Below are positions 15,042-18,246 of a DNA stretch of 18,246 bases, piece by piece. A model generated the notes under the pieces. The model had not been told where the DNA came from and made no database searches. It worked only from the letters and a program-made list of their open reading frames with translations. The position numbers were made by a program, and so were the translations under genes. Positions within the stretch are counted from its first letter, which is position 1. Each line of letters opens with the position of its first letter. This stretch comes from an uncultured Clostridia bacterium (GTDB lineage: Bacteria > Bacillota > Clostridia > RUG12999). The stretch is taken from the NCBI GenBank assembly GCA_949739095.1, contig CATIYX010000118.1:1-18246 (forward strand), read 5' to 3'.

Positions 15042-15286
15042 ATGGTATTTATAGATAATTGCTTTGCCCAGTATCGTCAAAAGCACTCCCCATCTTTTCT
15101 TACTACAACATCGACAGTTTTGCATTTTCATCAAACGCCCAAAATATAACTACATGCATTTTGAACATTTTCCAATATATTCCTCCGCTATGCTGATATG
15201 GTATCACAAGAAAAACAAACAGTCAACCGTCACACCGTCACAATCTATTTTCTCATTTCATTAGCAAGAAACTCCCCATAATACAC
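15042..15286. other. Intergenic stretch after the nag operon
   Basis: About 245 bases with no convincing gene. A 66-codon reading frame at 15064-15264 has no ribosome site or recognisable motif. The only small pattern is a tandem copy of CCGTCACA at 15227-15234 and 15235-15242. No separate terminator for the nag operon was found; the hairpin at 15287-15314 probably serves both strands. This would be the right boundary of the AT-rich cassette. Confidence 0.6.
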
Positions 15287-15314
15287 AAAAGGCAGGAAGT
15301 TTTTCCTGCCTTTT
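15287..15314. terminator. Strong bidirectional rho-independent terminator
   Basis: AAAAGGCAGGAA at 15287-15298 is perfectly complementary to TTCCTGCCTTTT at 15303-15314 with the four-base loop GTTT. The flanking A and T runs let it act in both directions: for the decarboxylase operon on the minus strand, whose last stop is at 15329, and for the nag operon on the plus strand. Confidence 0.88.
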
Positions 15315-15328
15315 GATCTGTTTTCCCA

Positions 15329-16756
15329 TTAGATAGGATGTGTCATATTTTCCATATCGACCATATCGCCATCGATTTTATATTTCTGTGCCCGTCTAAA
15401 TTCAAAGTATTTCTCAGCGACCTGACCAAACAGTGCATAAGACAGAACATCTTCATCCTGTTCTTTCCACTCTTTCATTTCGCTTTCCAGTTGTTTCAAT
15501 TCCGGTTTGATTAAATCTGCCGGACGGCAAGTAATCGCTTCTTCATCGCCGATAATTTTCTTGCGGATTTCATCACTAATCGGTACAGGTGTTTTTCCGT
15601 ATTCACCACGGACAACGCCTTTAGATTCTTTACTAATCATTTTGTAGCGTTCGCCCGCCAATACATTCAAAACTGCCTGTGTACCAACAATCTGGCTGGA
15701 CGGTGTTACCAGCGGCGGATAACCGAAATCTTCTCTCACGCGTGGCACTTCTTGCAGCACTTCTTCAAATTTATCAGTTTTACCCTGCTGTTCCAATTGA
15801 GAATACAGGTTAGACAGCATACCACCCGGTACCTGATACATTAATGCGTTGATATCCACTTCCAGCATTTTCTGTTTCATCAGTCCGGAATCCAGATATT
15901 TCTGTCTCAACGGTTTGAAATAGTTTGCAATTTCATTCAATTTCACTAAGTCCAGACCTGTGTCATATTCTGTTCCTTGCAACGTTGCCACAATCGGTTC
16001 TGTTGCTGGCTGAGAGGTTCCCATTGCCATAGGTGAAATTGCCGTATCAATCACATCGACACCCGCTTCAATCGCTTTCAGATAAGTCATATCACCTACG
16101 CCGCTCGTGAAGTGCGTATGCAGTTGTACCGGCACTTTCACTTCGCTCTTAATCGCTTTCACCAAATCATATGCTGTATAAGGAGTGAGCAGAGCAGCCA
16201 TGTCTTTGATACAGATGGAGTCTGCACCCATGCTTTCCAATTCCTTCGCCAGTTTTGTAAAGGATTCAATGTTATGCACCGGACTGGTCGTGTAGCACAA
16301 CGTTGCCTGTACATGTCCGCGTCCTTCTTGTTTTGCATATTTTTTCGTTGCTTCAATCGCTGTTTTTAGGTTTCTGATATCGTTAAGCGCGTCAAAAATA
16401 CGAATGATATCCATTCCGTTCGCCAGAGATTTCTGCACAAAATATTCCACAACATCATCTGCATAATGCTTGTAACCCAATATATTCTGTCCGCGGAACA
16501 GCATTTGCAACGGTGTTTTTTTCGCTTTATCTTTAATTTTCCGCAGTCTTTCCCACGGGTCCTCGTTTAAGAAACGTAGACATGCGTCAAATGTTGCACC
16601 GCCCCACGCTTCCAGAGAGTGATATCCAACTTCATCCATTTTATCAATAATCGGTAGCATATCTTCCGTTGTCATACGTGTTGCAATCAAAGACTGATGT
16701 GCATCACGCAGGACAGTTTCAGTGATACCGACTTTTTTCTTAACTTCATTCGCCAT
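15329..16756 (-). CDS. oadA: Oxaloacetate decarboxylase alpha-type carboxyltransferase subunit (no biotin domain)
   Basis: This subunit moves the carboxyl group of oxaloacetate (or a related acid) to biotin on the carrier protein, the first half-reaction of a sodium-pumping decarboxylase. The 475-residue HMGL-like barrel has TVLRDAHQSL with metal ligand D18, the carboxylated lysine K184 in ICIKDMAALL, and H213/H215 in QLHTHFTSG. The conserved carboxylase domain follows, ending near residue 465 (VAEKYFEFRRAQ). OadA of Klebsiella is about 590 residues with a C-terminal biotinyl domain; here the protein stops before it, and the biotin carrier is encoded separately two genes upstream. GGAGGG lies about 7 bases before the ATG; 30 bases separate it from the beta gene. 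Pyruvate carboxylase subunit B is the main alternative; the adjacent beta pump argues for the decarboxylase. Confidence 0.88.
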   Translation of the reverse strand: MANEVKKKVGITETVLRDAHQSLIATRMTTEDMLPIIDKMDEVGYHSLEAWGGATFDACLRFLNEDPWERLRKIKDKAKKTPLQMLFRGQNILGYKHYADDVVEYFVQKSLANGMDIIRIFDALNDIRNLKTAIEATKKYAKQEGRGHVQATLCYTTSPVHNIESFTKLAKELESMGADSICIKDMAALLTPYTAYDLVKAIKSEVKVPVQLHTHFTSGVGDMTYLKAIEAGVDVIDTAISPMAMGTSQPATEPIVATLQGTEYDTGLDLVKLNEIANYFKPLRQKYLDSGLMKQKMLEVDINALMYQVPGGMLSNLYSQLEQQGKTDKFEEVLQEVPRVREDFGYPPLVTPSSQIVGTQAVLNVLAGERYKMISKESKGVVRGEYGKTPVPISDEIRKKIIGDEEAITCRPADLIKPELKQLESEMKEWKEQDEDVLSYALFGQVAEKYFEFRRAQKYKIDGDMVDMENMTHPI

Positions 16757-16786
16757 GATGATTTCCCTCCATTCATCGTCAGTTTA

Positions 16787-17995
16787 TTAATTTGCCAGCA
16801 TCGACAAGAACACACCTGCTGCCACTGCAGAACCAATTACACCTGCCACGTTTGGTCCCATTGCATGCATAAGCAAAAAGTTTGCCGGATTTTCTTTTTG
16901 TCCCACTACCTGAGAAACACGTGCTGCCATCGGTACGGCAGACACACCGGCAGAACCAATCAGCGGATTGATTTTGCCGCCGCTGAGTTTGCACATTATT
17001 TTTCCGAACAAAACGCCGCCCGCTGTACTCAAACAGAACGCACACAGTCCCAGCACCACGATACCAAGTGTTGCCGGTGTCAGGAATGTTTTTGCATCTG
17101 CCGTCGCACCAACGGAAATTCCTAAGAAAATCGTGATAATGTTCATCAGTTCATTTTGTGCAGTGTTAGAAATACGCGACACAACGCCACTTTCTTTCAT
17201 TAAATTACCAAGCATCAGCATACCAACCAGCGGAACCGCATCTGGAATAATTAATGCCACAATTAATGTTACCACAATCGGGAAAATAATTTTTTCCGTT
17301 TTGGACACTGGGCGAAGCTGTTCCATTACAATACCCCGCTCTTTTTTCGTTGTCAATAGCTTCATAATCGGCGGCTGGATAATTGGAATCAACGCCATAT
17401 AAGAATATGCCGCAATCGCAATCATACTCAGCAGTTCCGGTTTCAACGTTTTAGTTAAATAAATTGCAGTCGGGCCATCTGCGCCACCTATGATACCGAT
17501 AGACGCTGCGCCGTTGATGTCAAACTGCGCAAACTGTTCGGGAAAACATCCCCCCAGTAACATTGCACCGATAAAAGCAATAAAAATACCAAGCTGTGCT
17601 GCTGCACCGAGCAAAATGCTTTTGGGATTTGCAATCAGCGGACCGAAATCCGTCATTGCGCCAACGCCGAGGAAAATGAGTGGCGGATATATACCAAGCT
17701 TAACGCCTAAATATAGCCAGTCAATCAGTCCTCCATGTGCTATCATTTCAGTAAAATTAATACCTTCCGCCGTAAAATATTCTTTATGCATTACACCGCC
17801 CAGCGGTAGATTGGCAATCAGCATACCAAACGCAATGGGCAGCAACAGTAATGGTTCAAACTTCTTCACAATTGCCAAATAGAGCAGCACGCAGGCAATT
17901 GCAATCATAATCAGCACTTTCCAGTCACCAGCCAGAATTTGTGCGATTCCTGATTTGGCAGCAAAGTTTTGAATCCCTATCAAAAAATCATTCAA
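16787..17995 (-). CDS. oadB: Sodium ion-translocating decarboxylase beta subunit
   Basis: An integral membrane protein of 402 residues that removes CO2 from carboxybiotin and exports sodium ions. Many hydrophobic segments are evident. GIIGGADGPTAIYL carries D173, corresponding to the essential sodium-binding aspartate (D203 in Klebsiella OadB); the loop AYSYMALIPIIQPP and the C-terminal HAMGPNVAGVIGSAVAAG are further family blocks. The frame begins with a TTG codon at 17995-17993, with AAGGGTG about 8 bases upstream, and the residues from there (NDFLIGIQNFA) fit the expected N-terminus; no ATG is nearby. The gene lies between the biotin carrier and alpha genes. Methylmalonyl-CoA and glutaconyl-CoA decarboxylases use the same type of beta subunit; the alpha subunit here favours oxaloacetate. 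Confidence 0.9.
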   Translation of the reverse strand: MNDFLIGIQNFAAKSGIAQILAGDWKVLIMIAIACVLLYLAIVKKFEPLLLLPIAFGMLIANLPLGGVMHKEYFTAEGINFTEMIAHGGLIDWLYLGVKLGIYPPLIFLGVGAMTDFGPLIANPKSILLGAAAQLGIFIAFIGAMLLGGCFPEQFAQFDINGAASIGIIGGADGPTAIYLTKTLKPELLSMIAIAAYSYMALIPIIQPPIMKLLTTKKERGIVMEQLRPVSKTEKIIFPIVVTLIVALIIPDAVPLVGMLMLGNLMKESGVVSRISNTAQNELMNIITIFLGISVGATADAKTFLTPATLGIVVLGLCAFCLSTAGGVLFGKIMCKLSGGKINPLIGSAGVSAVPMAARVSQVVGQKENPANFLLMHAMGPNVAGVIGSAVAAGVFLSMLAN

Positions 17996-18043
17996 ACCTC
18001 TACACCCTTTCTGTGTTTATTTTTTGGGCTCTCCGCCTTCGTA

Positions 18044-18246
18044 TTAGCCCAGCGCTATCAGTGCATCGCCACTGTTGACAGACGCGCCTTTATCTACCAG
18101 AACTGCTGCAACTGTACCATCACTTGGCGCTACGATTTCGTTTTCCATTTTCATCGCTTCCAGAATGCAAAGAACATCGCCTTTTTTCACGCTCTGACCA
18201 TTGGACACATTCACGCTTACAATGGTGCCGGGCATTGGCGCATTCA
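18044..18246 (-). CDS. Biotin carboxyl carrier protein of the decarboxylase (cut by right edge)
   Basis: C-terminal part of a biotinyl-domain protein that shuttles carboxybiotin from the alpha to the beta subunit. The frame stays open to the right edge, reading N-A-P-M-P-G-T, so the ATG at 18235 is the internal MPG of the domain and not the start; full-length homologues usually add a proline/alanine-rich linker. The biotin attachment motif LEAMKMENEI is intact, with the lysine codon at 18149-18151. The domain ends in the normal GDALIALG, and the stop is 48 bases before the beta gene start. It is equivalent to the gamma subunit (GcdC/MmdC) of glutaconyl- and methylmalonyl-CoA decarboxylases and substitutes for the missing C-terminal domain of the alpha subunit. 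Confidence 0.92.
   Translation of the reverse strand, partial: NAPMPGTIVSVNVSNGQSVKKGDVLCILEAMKMENEIVAPSDGTVAAVLVDKGASVNSGDALIALG

Noticed and set aside
15227..15242. Tandem CCGTCACA repeat as a possible CRISPR or integration mark
   Set aside because: Only two 8-base units directly abutting; no spacers, no matching copy at the other end of the AT-rich cassette.
15064..15264. 66-codon + strand reading frame after the nag operon
   Set aside because: No ribosome binding site before its ATG, no motif, and a composition typical of noncoding AT-rich DNA.
16159..18000. Several long reading frames antisense to the decarboxylase genes (for example 16968-17402 and 17490-17882 on the plus strand)
   Set aside because: They are shadows of oadA/oadB in other frames, without ribosome sites or family motifs.

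Overview
The window reads as chromosomal DNA from an anaerobic, fairly low-GC bacterium of the phylum Bacillota. The evidence is strong AGGAGG-type ribosome binding sites, TTG starts, a radical-type 2-hydroxyacyl-CoA dehydratase/activase pair, a biotin-dependent sodium-pumping decarboxylase whose biotin carrier is a separate protein, two PF06541 membrane proteins and an AroQ-type bifunctional PheA. I cannot place it to class: Oscillospiraceae-like Clostridia and Negativicutes both fit. No rRNA, tRNA, CRISPR array, transposase or integrase was seen.

Left region (1-2311, + strand): the 3' end of aroC (chorismate synthase), then pheA (chorismate mutase/prephenate dehydratase/ACT), then a nucleotidyltransferase-fold gene overlapping the pheA stop by four bases, closed by a hairpin terminator. 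This is the chorismate-to-phenylpyruvate part of aromatic amino acid synthesis plus one unexplained passenger gene.

Second region (2308-8193): a small PF06541 membrane protein on the minus strand, then a strong extended -10 promoter driving a two-gene unit. The first gene encodes a double ASKHA-type activase with a CoA_enzyme_activase-like region. The second encodes the HgdB-like dehydratase/reductase half, which in many relatives is the C-terminal part of one protein of about 1400 residues. A larger PF06541 gene follows.

Third region (8230-15041): visibly more AT-rich, with AGA/AGG arginine codons replacing the CGN codons of the flanks, so it looks like an inserted or transferred cassette. 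A divergent AraC-type regulator faces a tight six-gene operon: nagB-like deaminase, nagA deacetylase, two Gfo/Idh/MocA oxidoreductases, a TIM-barrel sugar isomerase/epimerase-like protein and a third Gfo/Idh/MocA oxidoreductase. There is no transporter, kinase or classical glycoside hydrolase. This is the most interesting part of the window: the gene set is what an oxidation/elimination/reduction route for cleaving or epimerising an N-acetylglucosamine-containing sugar would need, with NagA and NagB passing the amino sugar to fructose-6-phosphate. That role is inference.

Right region (15287-18246, minus strand): a sodium-pump decarboxylase operon in the order biotin carrier (cut by the right edge), beta subunit, alpha carboxyltransferase subunit, ended by a 12-bp perfect hairpin. 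It would couple decarboxylation of oxaloacetate, or a related substrate, to sodium export.
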